Position numbers and translations under genes: made by a program. From the NCBI GenBank assembly GCA_945862215.1, contig CAMAXY010000026.1:1-36464 (forward strand): a stretch of 36,464 bases of DNA, read 5' to 3'. Below are positions 7,227 through 16,295 of the stretch, in pieces; position 1 is the stretch's first letter, and each line of letters begins with the position of its first letter. Below the pieces are notes generated by a model that worked only from the letters and a program-made list of their open reading frames with translations, did not search any database and had not been told where the DNA came from. This stretch comes from Singulisphaera sp. GP187 (GTDB lineage Bacteria > Planctomycetota > Phycisphaerae > Phycisphaerales > SM1A02).

Positions 7227-9766
7227 GGCGATCCGCTTGGGGGACTTGCTATTGAAGAAAACTTTTCGAGTGCGCTTCGATGCGGTTCGCCGCCAAGCGC
7301 GGGATCTAGCGCGCGCAACCTCGCAAGTCGAGCTTGGACACTTTCGCCGCCGCGTCCTGATTCCTGTGCGATTCGCATTTGAATCACTTGAGAGATCCAC
7401 CATTCTTTCGATCCTTGTGCGACACGCCCAGCAAGGTCACGTGCGCTTGCCATTGCACGCGTCCGCAGCGCATCGCGGAGTATTGTATTTTTTGTGCTAT
7501 TCGCAGCGATTTCCGCAGATGAAAGTGCCTCGGTCAATCGCCGAAAGTCGTCGATTGTCGCCCAATGTTTCGCGGCGATGGCATCCGAGCGAGCAACTGC
7601 AGAATCCCAGGAGTTTTCATAAATGGCCGCATCTGCGGCAAGTCGCGCGAATGATTCCGTGAGGGCGGAGGTGGAGTGCGTTTCGAGAAATGGGAAAAGA
7701 TTTTCCCAAGCCTCAAGTGCGTCGAGGGCGCGTTGAGCCGCAATGATGGAATTCGCATTGTCTGTCGCACTCATCGAGGCTGCAAGATCGACCTGTCGCT
7801 TTGCAAAATCCACGATGCAAGTCAGCGCCATTGGATTTTCTGCTGTCATAAAACTTGCGGGAAGTCCTGCGAGTTCTTTGTCAAGTGCATGTCGCGGAGG
7901 TGTTCCGTGACGCGCGGCGCGTTCAAGTCGAAGTCGCAAAATTCTTTGCGCGTCGTAAATTGTCCAAGCATTCCACGCAGCGATGGTTGGGATTTCAACG
8001 GTGCGCATTGCCTCCTCGTGGGATGACGAGAGAAAATCTGCAGCAACTCGAGCGGCATATGCGGTTGCAGTCACTCTGGATCCTGGGTCAAGTCTCGCAC
8101 TGCGCGCAGCGCGGTCAAGATCATCAATTCTCGCCGCCGCCTGCGAGAGCGCAGCAATTTGATCGGCGCTTGGAGCAGTCGATTGCGCTAGAAAGTCTTG
8201 AATCATGCGTCGCGCTTTGAGAGCCTCCCACTGCGCAACCGTACTTGGCCGCGAGGGAAGTTCAGCAAAGCGTGTTGATGCAAGAGCAAGTGTTCGTTCG
8301 AGATTCGCTTCACGTCCGTTGGGATTTGCTCGATCAAGTGCAAGTTCAATATCCAAGGCCGTCTGCATCGAAGTCAGTGCCATTGGTTCCTGTGGAGCGC
8401 ACTCTGCGAATCGACGATAATCATCAGCAGCAGCGGGCCAGTCGCTCTTACTGGAATGGATTTCCGCAAGTACTTCGAGTGCTGAGGATTGTGCTTCTAT
8501 ATCGATGGACTGATTGGAGAAGCTATTCAGCGTTGCAAATTCTGCGGGAGAGTTTGGATTCTGCAGCAAATTATCTCGAGCGATTGCGATCATTGCCAAC
8601 GGCTGCAGCTCTGTATCAATGCGGACGCCACGCAAAACTCCTGCAAGGCGCTCCAAGACTGCTTTGCGAACTCCGGCACGCTCTGATGGTTGTGATGCGC
8701 GGAGTGTCATAATCCATGGACTGAGAGATTGTTCGGTGGTCGCAGACTTTCCCGCAAAGACGCGGGACCGAACGAGCGCATCGGCGGTCAACAATCGCAA
8801 AGCGGTCGGTAAATTTGGTGTGACGAGAAGTGCTGAAAGTTGCTTGAGAGCATCGATGCCGTGTCCGTCATTCATAAGAGATTCAGCAGCCAATATTTTT
8901 GTAAGTACTGTCAGCATCGGATCACCCACCAACATCACGCGTGTAGCTCCAAAGCGTGCGATGTCTGATTGCATCGCGACGGATGCCGCCGCGACTTCTG
9001 CCAGGTCTGCTTCGGGTCTCAACCGCGGTGGAATTTGATTGCGAAGCTGGGTGATTGTCTTCAGCAGCAACGCAGCTTTCGCTTGGCGATCGCGCTGTTG
9101 CTCTGCAGATTGCGTTGATCGATCGATCGCAAGTCGAAACGCCTTCACTGCCGCTGCAAGCATCGGACGTCGGCCATTTGCATCATCTTCCAATCGCTGG
9201 GCAAGCAGAGTCCCTGCAGCAATTGCTGTTTTCGTAATGGTTTTTTCAGCGGCCGATGCGAAATCGAGTTGTTGCTCGATGCGGTCCAGCGATGCATTTG
9301 CTCGGGGCAAGATCTCTGCCACCGGCGCTCCAGCGATCGCTTCAACTCCGCCGTCGATTCCAAGAAAGCCAAGAACAAATTCATCTTCCGCTGCATCAGT
9401 GAACCAAAGAATTGAGCGTGGGTCATTCGCATACGCTTTGATAAGTGATTTGCGTGTGTTTCGCAGTTGCTCGAATGCAATCACTCGATCTGGCAAGAGA
9501 GTTGATGGACTTGTCAGAATCAATCGCGAAAGTGCCATGGATCGAAGCCGAGTCGTTGTTCGATCTGCTGCGGCAGTTGATGGCTCAATGCGCTCGAGGT
9601 CCTCGAGTGCGCGGGCAAGACCCAAGTCGCTGATGCCACGCAGGAAATCTTCTTCCAGGATTTGGGTACGCGTTGGATCGGGAACTTCCTGCGCAACTGC
9701 AACCTGCGCCGTGAAGCCAGAGATGGACAGCGCGCAGAGCAAAATGTTGATGCGCAGATTCGTCAT
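7223..9766 (-). CDS. Large secreted alpha-helical protein of unknown function, last gene of the ExbBD/VWA operon
   Basis: 847 residues from the ATG at 9766. It opens with a clear signal peptide (MTNLRINILLCALSISGFTA, then AVA before QE at residue 26), so the mature protein is periplasmic or envelope-bound. The rest is almost wholly helical, rich in Ala, Leu and Arg, with repeated LARALEDLERI and AALSQAAARIDDLDRAAR type segments that look like TPR or similar solenoid repeats. I see no catalytic motif and do not recognise the family. The frame stays open upstream to 10186, but that part overlaps exbD and lacks a signal peptide. It begins 34 bases after the second exbD, so it is co-transcribed. 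It may be the periplasmic partner that the ExbBD motor acts on, which is inference. Confidence 0.75.
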   Translation of the reverse strand: MTNLRINILLCALSISGFTAQVAVAQEVPDPTRTQILEEDFLRGISDLGLARALEDLERIEPSTAAADRTTTRLRSMALSRLILTSPSTLLPDRVIAFEQLRNTRKSLIKAYANDPRSILWFTDAAEDEFVLGFLGIDGGVEAIAGAPVAEILPRANASLDRIEQQLDFASAAEKTITKTAIAAGTLLAQRLEDDANGRRPMLAAAVKAFRLAIDRSTQSAEQQRDRQAKAALLLKTITQLRNQIPPRLRPEADLAEVAAASVAMQSDIARFGATRVMLVGDPMLTVLTKILAAESLMNDGHGIDALKQLSALLVTPNLPTALRLLTADALVRSRVFAGKSATTEQSLSPWIMTLRASQPSERAGVRKAVLERLAGVLRGVRIDTELQPLAMIAIARDNLLQNPNSPAEFATLNSFSNQSIDIEAQSSALEVLAEIHSSKSDWPAAADDYRRFAECAPQEPMALTSMQTALDIELALDRANPNGREANLERTLALASTRFAELPSRPSTVAQWEALKARRMIQDFLAQSTAPSADQIAALSQAAARIDDLDRAARSARLDPGSRVTATAYAARVAADFLSSSHEEAMRTVEIPTIAAWNAWTIYDAQRILRLRLERAARHGTPPRHALDKELAGLPASFMTAENPMALTCIVDFAKRQVDLAASMSATDNANSIIAAQRALDALEAWENLFPFLETHSTSALTESFARLAADAAIYENSWDSAVARSDAIAAKHWATIDDFRRLTEALSSAEIAANSTKNTILRDALRTRAMASARDLAGRVAQGSKEWWISQVIQMRIAQESGRGGESVQARLARLRALDPALGGEPHRSALEKFSSIASPPSGSP

Positions 9767-9800
9767 GGTTGGAGCGATTGGGTTTGGTGCGTGTGAGTGT

Positions 9801-10265
9801 TCACCGTTTGGACTCCGCAAATCCGATGTTTGCATATCCCGCGCGGACAGCTGCGTTGAATCCATCCACTGCGTCTTGCCACTGTGAACCAGCAGCGGGA
9901 ACAACCAGAATGGGATGTGACGATTCAAAGAGGCCATCTGTAACGCCTGGCCGACGGCGCAATTGCTCCATCGCTGTGGCGAGTGTGTCGAAGTTTTCTG
10001 CAGTTCGTCGTACGCCATCGGCACGAAGTTCGATGGAGCATCGATCGCCATCGCGAATTCCCACGATGATTTGCAGCGGAGAATCTTGAAGCGCCAGCGG
10101 ATCCGCCGTTGTCCCGCGGGATGGAAGATCGAGGCGATAGACCTTTTCATTGCGCTCAAATCGAACCGTACAAACAAAGAAAACAAGCAAGAGAAAGACG
10201 ACGTCGATCATCGGAGTCATCGCCAGTTGCAGTTTGAATCCTTGGGCTGCGCGGTTTCTATTCAT
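9801..10265 (-). CDS. ExbD/TolR family protein, second copy
   Basis: 154 residues. One transmembrane helix (MTPMIDVVFLLLVFFV, residues 16-31) carries the essential aspartate of the family at position 21. The remainder is the small periplasmic ExbD domain. ExbD works with ExbB to turn proton flow into mechanical work on a partner protein. The frame is open up to 10310 with other ATGs, but the ATG at 10265 has an AGAAGG site 6 bases upstream and overlaps the preceding exbD stop by only 8 bases (ATGAATAG), a usual coupling pattern. The two ExbD proteins are quite different outside the membrane helix. Confidence 0.88.
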   Translation of the reverse strand: MNRNRAAQGFKLQLAMTPMIDVVFLLLVFFVCTVRFERNEKVYRLDLPSRGTTADPLALQDSPLQIIVGIRDGDRCSIELRADGVRRTAENFDTLATAMEQLRRRPGVTDGLFESSHPILVVPAAGSQWQDAVDGFNAAVRAGYANIGFAESKR

Positions 10266-10746
10266 GTTTCGCCTTCTGTTCATGAATCGCCGATTGTTGT
10301 TCAAGCGCACAAACTCGAATCGTCACGCCCTGCGCTCCTGCTTGAGATGCCGCTTGCGCAATGGCGCGCAGTGCAGGTTCGACCTTGTCATATCGCAGCG
10401 AACGATCTGCACGAATATCCACGGGCAATGTTGGATCGCGACGAATGCGCTGCGTAATCGCATCGGCCAAAGCACGACGACCCGAATCGTCGTCAGAAAA
10501 TTTCTTCGCCCCTAGTGAAAGAATCGTTTGATCGCCGTTGGCAATAACATTCACTGCCAATCGAGGTCGAGATCCTGCCGAAGTCGTGGCAGCATGACGA
10601 GGTTCTGGAAGTGACACAGGAGGCAATTGCTCGCCGCCCATTCGAGCAACCAAGATAAAAAAGACGATCAGTAAGAACGCCAAATCAATCAGTGGCGTCA
10701 TGTTCGCGTCGATTCGAGCAGGTCCTCGTGCATGCAACAGACTCAC
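10258..10746 (-). CDS. ExbD/TolR family protein, first copy
   Basis: 162 residues with a GTG start that overlaps the exbB stop by four bases (GTGA), and an AGAGG site about 10 bases upstream. The segment ANMTPLIDLAFLLIVFFIL (residues 15-33) is the ExbD membrane helix with the key aspartate at 21. The periplasmic part ends VTIRVCALEQQS and follows the ExbD fold (LPVDIRADRSLRYDKVEPAL). Two ExbD genes after one exbB is a layout known for several ExbB-type motors. It needs exbB next door to act. Confidence 0.9.
   Translation of the reverse strand: MSLLHARGPARIDANMTPLIDLAFLLIVFFILVARMGGEQLPPVSLPEPRHAATTSAGSRPRLAVNVIANGDQTILSLGAKKFSDDDSGRRALADAITQRIRRDPTLPVDIRADRSLRYDKVEPALRAIAQAASQAGAQGVTIRVCALEQQSAIHEQKAKHE
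10272..10277 (-). promoter_or_regulatory. Ribosome binding site AGAAGG that sets the second exbD start
   Basis: It lies inside the end of the first exbD reading frame, 6 bases before the ATG at 10265. The two more upstream ATGs in the open frame have no comparable site. Confidence 0.55.
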
Positions 10747-11453
10747 GAATGCGATCCTCTTTCTGATGTGTGTGACGCGGCTTGAGCCGTGCCGCGCAAT
10801 GTGACTTCCAAAGCTTCCGCCATGAGCGCGTCAATCCAATTGCGAACCATCGCATATGCCAACAATGCGGGAATCGCCACGATGAGTCCCCAAAAAGTTG
10901 TGACAAGCGCTGTGCCGATACCGCCAGCAAGAAGAGCTGGATCCGCCTGACCGCCGGATGCGGAGACGGTTTGAAACGCAACAATCATTCCATAGACAGT
11001 GCCGAAAAGTCCGATCATCGGACTGATTTGCGCAAGCACATTCAAACTTTCAATTGAACGGAAACGACGGGCGGCACACTCTTCTGCAGTTTGTTCTGCC
11101 GCATCGACAGCGCCGGATCGACCCAGCGGAAGCGTGTCAATCGCGGCCTTCGCCATGCGTGCGAAGTCGCTGCCATCGGCGGCAACAACCGAGCGTGCCT
11201 CGTTCGTCGAGCCTGTGGAACTTGCGCGCAGAAATGCGTCAGCGGTTGCTGCAGGCATGATGATCTTGCGACGATGAGAAATCAGCGCAGCGGTAATCAA
11301 ACCGATACTGATCATGCTCATTGCGATGAGCAACCAAATGATCAGACTTCCAAGCCACTCGATTTGTGTCGAGCCGTCTGGAAGTGTGCTGGAAGAAACG
11401 AAAAAAATACTGGCTGCGTCGAGAGTCGATGAAAATTCGGTTGGTGTGTTCAT
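10743..11453 (-). CDS. MotA/TolQ/ExbB family proton channel protein
   Basis: 236 residues. Three membrane helices are visible at about 34-58, 140-163 and 178-202. The family motif between the loop and helix 2 is SPMIGLFGTVYGMIVAFQ (residues 145-161), and helix 3 contains GGIGTALVTTFWGLIVAIPA, both diagnostic for ExbB/TolQ. The protein forms the ring of an inner-membrane motor with ExbD. I chose the ATG at 11453 because the open frame further up, to 11624, overlaps the VWA gene and encodes non-family sequence. It lies 28 bases after the VWA gene and overlaps the next exbD by 4 bases. It is about the length of TolQ, with no long cytoplasmic tail of the kind seen in ZorA. Confidence 0.92.
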   Translation of the reverse strand: MNTPTEFSSTLDAASIFFVSSSTLPDGSTQIEWLGSLIIWLLIAMSMISIGLITAALISHRRKIIMPAATADAFLRASSTGSTNEARSVVAADGSDFARMAKAAIDTLPLGRSGAVDAAEQTAEECAARRFRSIESLNVLAQISPMIGLFGTVYGMIVAFQTVSASGGQADPALLAGGIGTALVTTFWGLIVAIPALLAYAMVRNWIDALMAEALEVTLRGTAQAASHTSERGSHS

Positions 11454-11481
11454 ATGTATTGATTCTTGTTGATGATGGTTT

Positions 11482-12753
11482 TTATGGATTCTGGCTGGTG
11501 GTGATCGGTGATTTTTGGGACGCACGAATGACGGTTTCTGCACGTGCCGCGGTGGTCTCGAGGCCGAATGATTGCGCTCCGCGCAGTGCAGCACCAGCAA
11601 GTCGAACGGCAGTGCGTGGATCACGGTCGTTGAGCAGGCTGATTTCCGCAGCGCTCACAAGCGCAACAGGAGAGGAGCGGTGGAGGGGTTCTGTGATGCC
11701 AATGCGTAAGAATGCGATACGAGCAGATGGAATATCGCCAGACTTCAGCAGTGCGATCGCTTGATCGAGTCGATGCGTGGTTTCATCAGCAGGTTCTGTC
11801 GAAGTTGCTTCATCGCTTGCACGAAGATCTGCCATACGCCGAACGAATCGATATGCACTTGATCCACCATGTTCTCGAGCGATCGCTTCGAGAGCGCCAA
11901 GAGGCTCTGCCTCCATCAGATGGATGCATGCAATTTGCGCCTTTCGCCGCCCAGTTTGCGCATCTTTTGGATTGAGCGCATCAAGATCCGCCAAGAGCGA
12001 GTCGCGATCAGTCGGTTGATCAGCCGCACCCATCAAGCCAGCGCTGACAATCACAATGGTGTCGGGACGCAACGCTATTGCGACGCGCAGTGCTTTGCGC
12101 ACATCACTATTTCTGCCGGGAGTGATTTCATCAAGCAACCAACTCTTGAGCGTTTCGATTCCTTGCTGGCCAATGGTTGGGCCGGCTCTTCTCATCTGTA
12201 CGTCTTGTGCAAGAAACGCTTCGCCTCCTTGAAAAGCGACGACCGCAAATTGTTGCTCTTCGCTCAATCGTGTAATCGAGTTGATCACTTCTTGTACGGC
12301 GGTTGGATATGCACCAATCATCGATCCCGATGCGTCGAGCAGATAGACGATGCGATTGGCAGAAGTTTGACGAAGGCCTGAGACAGTGACGATGCTGCGT
12401 GGACTTGCCATTGGCCGCAATGAGCGTTCAAGTGCGCCGATCAGTGCGTCTCGATTTTGTTCAGTAAATGCAAGTATTTCACGCGATGCATCTTGTGCTG
12501 CAGTCATCGCAATCGCCGTGTTGGCGACATTTTCGCGAACTGGAATCGCCGCAGAGACTGGAGCATTTTGCACAATTGGTGGTGAATCACTTGGTGCGGC
12601 TTCAAACGAAAATGTCGCACCGTCTGCGAGTGCAGGATCCGTTTGTTCACGCCAATCACTCATGACGAAGACTCCAACTGTCATGAGGAGCAAAGCAAGA
12701 CATCCGTGGACGACGGCAGAAAGAATCCACGGAATCAACCGCCGTGCGCGCAT
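11482..12753 (-). CDS. VWA-domain protein with a TonB-like membrane anchor
   Basis: 423 residues. The N-terminus reads RRLIPWILSAVVHGCLALLL: a basic start, then one membrane helix with Ser12-x3-His16-Gly, which matches the SxxxH motif that E. coli TonB (RRFPWPTLLSVCIHG) uses to couple with ExbB/ExbD. A linker (about 35-130) leads to a von Willebrand A domain with the MIDAS motif DASGSM at 140-145 and NSDVRKAL at about 215-222; the third metal position, usually an Asp in an S/T-D-G turn, reads SAG, so the metal site may be incomplete. The C-terminal 100 residues look like TPR helices. It sits directly before exbB and two exbD genes, which supports the energy-coupled reading. The family as a whole is not one I can name. 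Confidence 0.85.
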   Translation of the reverse strand: MRARRLIPWILSAVVHGCLALLLMTVGVFVMSDWREQTDPALADGATFSFEAAPSDSPPIVQNAPVSAAIPVRENVANTAIAMTAAQDASREILAFTEQNRDALIGALERSLRPMASPRSIVTVSGLRQTSANRIVYLLDASGSMIGAYPTAVQEVINSITRLSEEQQFAVVAFQGGEAFLAQDVQMRRAGPTIGQQGIETLKSWLLDEITPGRNSDVRKALRVAIALRPDTIVIVSAGLMGAADQPTDRDSLLADLDALNPKDAQTGRRKAQIACIHLMEAEPLGALEAIAREHGGSSAYRFVRRMADLRASDEATSTEPADETTHRLDQAIALLKSGDIPSARIAFLRIGITEPLHRSSPVALVSAAEISLLNDRDPRTAVRLAGAALRGAQSFGLETTAARAETVIRASQKSPITTSQNP

Positions 12754-12756
12754 GAG

Positions 12757-13422
12757 TTAAATCGACTCTTTTCGTGCAGGTTTCTCGCCGCCGACTGCGC
12801 CACCCTTGGACTTCTTCGGAGCTGCTCCCATCAGTCCGTCGACGCTAAAAAAACCAGGGCCGACTAGCACGATGTTGAGTGCAAGGAGAAAGAGCGAGAC
12901 TTGCGCGATCGCTTGCAGGCGGCTTGTTTCTGGAATTGTCCACCATCCGCTTTCTGCAACTGCTCCCCAACTTGTCATCCAAAATGCGCCAGCCATAACT
13001 GATGCAATACCGAAGGCGGAGATTCGAGTGAATGCTCCTGTCAAAAGCAGAATTGATCCACCGAGTTCTGCCAACCCAACCAACCAGCTCGCGATTGCGG
13101 GATATGGAAAGCCTGCATGATCAGCGGTCAATGCAATTTTATAAAGACTTCGTGCAGATCGGGGCGGTGTCTTCGCCGTTGATTGCGAATCTGTCGATTG
13201 CGCTGCGCCCGAAGATTTTGATCCAAATCCTGTCGATTGAATCCGTTGCCAATCCAATCCTTCTGCTGAAACTCCCATAGATAGAAGCTGATTCGCTTCG
13301 ACGACCGAGAATTCGGTCGTGTTCATTATTTTATGCCACCCCGCGGGTAGGAAGATGGCGCACAGCACCAATCTGATAACCAACGGAAGGAACTTGACTG
13401 CGCATGTGTCGCTGAATGCCAT
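12757..13422 (-). CDS. DoxX family membrane protein
   Basis: 221 residues, longer than usual for DoxX (about 130-160). The first helix with FLPAGWHKI (about 11-33) is the family signature; a further group of helices runs from about 108 to 195 (GLAELGGSILLLTGAFTRISAFGIA). Between them lies a polar insert of about 70 residues rich in Ser, Gln and Thr, which explains the extra length. The end is Lys/Gly-rich. DoxX proteins are inner-membrane proteins linked loosely to redox chemistry; the biochemical role is not settled. The stop is 3 bases from the ATG of the VWA gene, so it appears to be the first gene of that operon. A tRNA gene is transcribed the other way 30 bases off. Confidence 0.8.
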   Translation of the reverse strand: MAFSDTCAVKFLPLVIRLVLCAIFLPAGWHKIMNTTEFSVVEANQLLSMGVSAEGLDWQRIQSTGFGSKSSGAAQSTDSQSTAKTPPRSARSLYKIALTADHAGFPYPAIASWLVGLAELGGSILLLTGAFTRISAFGIASVMAGAFWMTSWGAVAESGWWTIPETSRLQAIAQVSLFLLALNIVLVGPGFFSVDGLMGAAPKKSKGGAVGGEKPARKESI

Positions 13423-13452
13423 TGGGTATCATCGTACGGAGTCGTGCAAATG

Positions 13453-13533
<81 letters not shown>

Positions 13534-13557
13534 TTGTTCGCCGATACTCTTGACCAT

Positions 13558-14910
13558 ATGAGTAAATGGTCGCCCGATTCTTGGCGTTCTCGAAGTGCAA
13601 GTCAGCAGGCTGTATGGCCAGATGCGCTCGAGGCTCGGCGCGTGATTGCGGAGATTAAAGAATTGCCGCCGCTTGTCACGAGTGGCGAAGTCGCTGCGCT
13701 GAAGTCTCAATTGGCTGAAGCCGCTCGAGGCGAACGATTCGTTTTACATGGTGGCGATTGTGCAGAGAGCTTTGCGGATTGCCGATCGTCGGCGATCACG
13801 AATCAATTGAAGATTTTATTGCAAATGAGTTTGGTGCTCACCCACGCTTCGCGAAAGAGAGTTGTTCGAATTGGTCGCTTCGCAGGGCAATATGCAAAGC
13901 CGCGATCGACGGATCAAGAAGTACGTGGCGGTGTTTCGCTGCCGTCTTTTCGTGGAGATAATGTCAATTGTCCAGAATTCACTCTTGCTGCACGCACGCC
14001 AAATCCGCAGTTGTTGCTGCGTGGATATGAACGATCTGCGCTCACTCTCAATTTTATTCGCGCACTTGTTGATGGTGGATTCGCAGATTTGCATCATCCC
14101 GAACAGTGGGACTTGGACTGGGTCGTTCATTCTCCTCTTGCAGGCGAATACAAACGAATGGTCGAAGCAATCGGTGAAGGTCTTCGATTTATGGAAACGC
14201 TCGCGGGAGTACGCGTCCATCAAATGCAGCGTGTTGACTTTTTCACAAGTCACGAGTGTCTCTTGCTTGATCTTGAAGAAGCGCAGACCAGAACTGTTCC
14301 TCGACGCGAAGGATGGTGGAATCTTTCGACGCATTTTCCATGGCTCGGCGCGCGCACTGGGCAAATTGATGGGGCGCATGTTGAATATCTCAGAGGAATC
14401 GCAAATCCCATCGGAATCAAAGTCAGTGGTGATCGCTCGCCTCGCGAATTGGTCGAACTTTGCGAGGCGCTGAATCCTCTGCGTGAAGAGGGACGGATCA
14501 CTCTCATTCACAGATTCGGCGCACGGAATATTGCCGAGTTGCTCCCCAAGTTCATCGATGCAATTGTCACGGCGAAGATTCCTGCACTGTGGGTTTGCGA
14601 TCCAATGCACGGCAATACCGATACAGTGATGGTGCAACCGATTTCTGGCCCGCCATTACCAGTGAAGACGCGCAAGTTTGGGCACATTCTTGCGGAATTG
14701 GAGCAGGCTTTCGAAGTGCATGCGATGAAAGGTTCAATTCTCGGCGGCGTTCACTTCGAATTGACTGGAGAAAACGTGACGGAGTGCACCGGCGGAGCAA
14801 GAGGATTGGTCGATTCCGATTTGTCGCGCGCATATCAAACAACCCTTGATCCAAGATTGAATTATGAGCAGGCTCTCGAAATGGCACTCTTAGTTGCTCG
14901 GCGCATGTGA
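13558..14910 (+). CDS. Class II 3-deoxy-7-phosphoheptulonate (DAHP) synthase
   Basis: 450 residues, as expected for the plant-like class II (AroAII) enzyme. Hallmarks are HGGDCAESF (64-72), which includes the metal-binding cysteine, IGRFAGQYAKPRS (105-117) for phosphoenolpyruvate binding, and late motifs LIHRFGARN, VCDPMHGNT and GGVHFELTGENVTEC with the other metal ligands. It condenses phosphoenolpyruvate with erythrose 4-phosphate as the first step of the shikimate pathway in the cytosol. The open frame extends upstream into the tRNA, so the ATG at 13558 is the real start. The ketosynthase pair follows 44 bases later; class II DAHP synthases are sometimes part of secondary-metabolite loci, but ordinary aromatic amino acid supply is also possible. 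Confidence 0.95.
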   Translation: MSKWSPDSWRSRSASQQAVWPDALEARRVIAEIKELPPLVTSGEVAALKSQLAEAARGERFVLHGGDCAESFADCRSSAITNQLKILLQMSLVLTHASRKRVVRIGRFAGQYAKPRSTDQEVRGGVSLPSFRGDNVNCPEFTLAARTPNPQLLLRGYERSALTLNFIRALVDGGFADLHHPEQWDLDWVVHSPLAGEYKRMVEAIGEGLRFMETLAGVRVHQMQRVDFFTSHECLLLDLEEAQTRTVPRREGWWNLSTHFPWLGARTGQIDGAHVEYLRGIANPIGIKVSGDRSPRELVELCEALNPLREEGRITLIHRFGARNIAELLPKFIDAIVTAKIPALWVCDPMHGNTDTVMVQPISGPPLPVKTRKFGHILAELEQAFEVHAMKGSILGGVHFELTGENVTECTGGARGLVDSDLSRAYQTTLDPRLNYEQALEMALLVARRM

Positions 14911-14954
14911 CCAACATTCATCCGAGCGAGTTTTCGATATTCTCATCCCTTCAA

Positions 14955-16295
14955 ATGTCAAAGCCAATGCGACGCATCGTGATTACTGGAGTCGGTCCCA
15001 TGTCGGGGTTCGGCATTGGTATGGATCCGCTTTGGGCGGGACTGTGCAGCGGAGCATCTGCGATTCGTCCGATCACTGCATTTGATCCATCTGGTTTCAT
15101 GACGACTGTTGCGGCGACGATTCTGCCAGAGCAGCTTGATATTCGAAGTATCGTTCCGAAAAATTATCGCAAGGCGACAAAGGTGATGGCTCGTGATATC
15201 GAAATTGCCGTCGCCGCCGCTGCTGCCGCTGTGACTTCTGCAGGTTTGACAACGCGCGGAACTGCTGAAGGTGTTACTCCGACGATTGCCCCTGAGCGAG
15301 TTGGTTGTCATATCGGAGCGGGACTTATTCCTGCAGATTCCGACGAACTCGCAAGCGCGATGTTGAACTGCCGAGATGCTGATGGTGGATTCGATCCAGG
15401 CGAGTGGGGAAGAACGGGGATGAATAATCTCACGCCGCTTTGGCTGCTGAAGTATCTGCCAAACATGCTGGCATGTCACGTCACGATTATTCACGATTGT
15501 CAAGGACCTTCCAACACGCTGACATGCGGGGAATCTTCTGGAGCACTTTCGATTGGCGAGTCGATGCGTGTCATACGCCGCGGTGATGCTGATGCGTGCC
15601 TCTCTGGTGGTGGCGAAAGCAAAGTCAGTTATATGGGCTTGATTCGCCAAACATTTGCAAATCGTTTGGCAGCAGTCCCTGTTGGCGCGGATGGCATCGC
15701 AGCAGTTCGTCCATTTGATCCGCGTGCAACTGGAACTGTTCTAGGCGAAGGTGGTGCGATCTTGATTACAGAAGGATTTGATAGCGCACAAAGTCGTGGC
15801 GTGAAGGTATTCGCAGAACTCGCAGGATTTGCTGCGAGTCAATGCTCTTGCATCGATACTGTTGGGGTGGATCTTTCGGATGCTGCTCCAGACATTGCAG
15901 CGGCAATCGAAAATGCTCTTGAAAATGCGAAAATGAACGCAAGTGAGATCGACGCAATCATTCCATTCGGCAGCGGGATTCTCAATGTTGACGCTGCCGA
16001 AGCAAAGGCTCTGCGATTGGTCTTTGGTGATCGTTTGCCGAAGATTCCCTTGATCACGCTTGCCCCGCAGATCGGAATTTGTGGCGCGGGTTCGAGTGCG
16101 CTTGCCGCAGCCGTCGCAGCACAGTGCATTCACGAACAAAAACTTCCTGCACGACTTACAACTTCTGGATCCGCTGCACTTGGTGTCGATGCTGATGCGC
16201 GTCCATCCTGCAGTGCGAATATCCGAAGCGTGCTTGTCACATCCACGGGCATGGGCGGTCAGAGTGCAGCGATCATTCTTCGGAGACCAGTATGA
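14955..16295 (+). CDS. Ketosynthase-like protein lacking catalytic residues (chain-length-factor-like)
   Basis: 446 residues with a thiolase fold typical of beta-ketoacyl-ACP synthases (MRRIVITGVGPMSGFGIG at the start; FDPRATGTVLGEGGAILI in the middle). Aligned by eye with the next gene, the active-site Cys is Glu193 (GPSNTLTCGESSGALSIG against GPAYNCLTACAASTQAIG), the first His is Phe338 (PFGSG in place of AHGTG), the Lys is Ala370 and the second His is Ile375. A cysteine two residues before the active site (191) is not at the catalytic position. This pattern is that of chain-length factors that pair with an active ketosynthase. I chose the ATG at 14955; a GTG at 14907 overlapping the previous stop would add 16 residues. 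The stop overlaps the next start (ATGA). Confidence 0.85.
   Translation: MSKPMRRIVITGVGPMSGFGIGMDPLWAGLCSGASAIRPITAFDPSGFMTTVAATILPEQLDIRSIVPKNYRKATKVMARDIEIAVAAAAAAVTSAGLTTRGTAEGVTPTIAPERVGCHIGAGLIPADSDELASAMLNCRDADGGFDPGEWGRTGMNNLTPLWLLKYLPNMLACHVTIIHDCQGPSNTLTCGESSGALSIGESMRVIRRGDADACLSGGGESKVSYMGLIRQTFANRLAAVPVGADGIAAVRPFDPRATGTVLGEGGAILITEGFDSAQSRGVKVFAELAGFAASQCSCIDTVGVDLSDAAPDIAAAIENALENAKMNASEIDAIIPFGSGILNVDAAEAKALRLVFGDRLPKIPLITLAPQIGICGAGSSALAAAVAAQCIHEQKLPARLTTSGSAALGVDADARPSCSANIRSVLVTSTGMGGQSAAIILRRPV

Noticed and set aside
9767-10186. 140-residue N-terminal extension of the secreted helical protein
   Set aside because: It overlaps the exbD gene in another frame, and the signal peptide begins only at the ATG at 9766.
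7223-13422. A Zorya-like phage defence system, because of ExbB/MotA and ExbD-type genes together
   Set aside because: The ExbB protein is short without the long ZorA tail, there is no ZorC or helicase/nuclease partner, and the ExbD proteins lack an OmpA-like domain as in ZorB.
14907-14954. GTG start for the inactive ketosynthase that overlaps the DAHP synthase stop
   Set aside because: The added residues do not match the family; the ATG at 14955 fits the usual KS start, though the GTG cannot be excluded.
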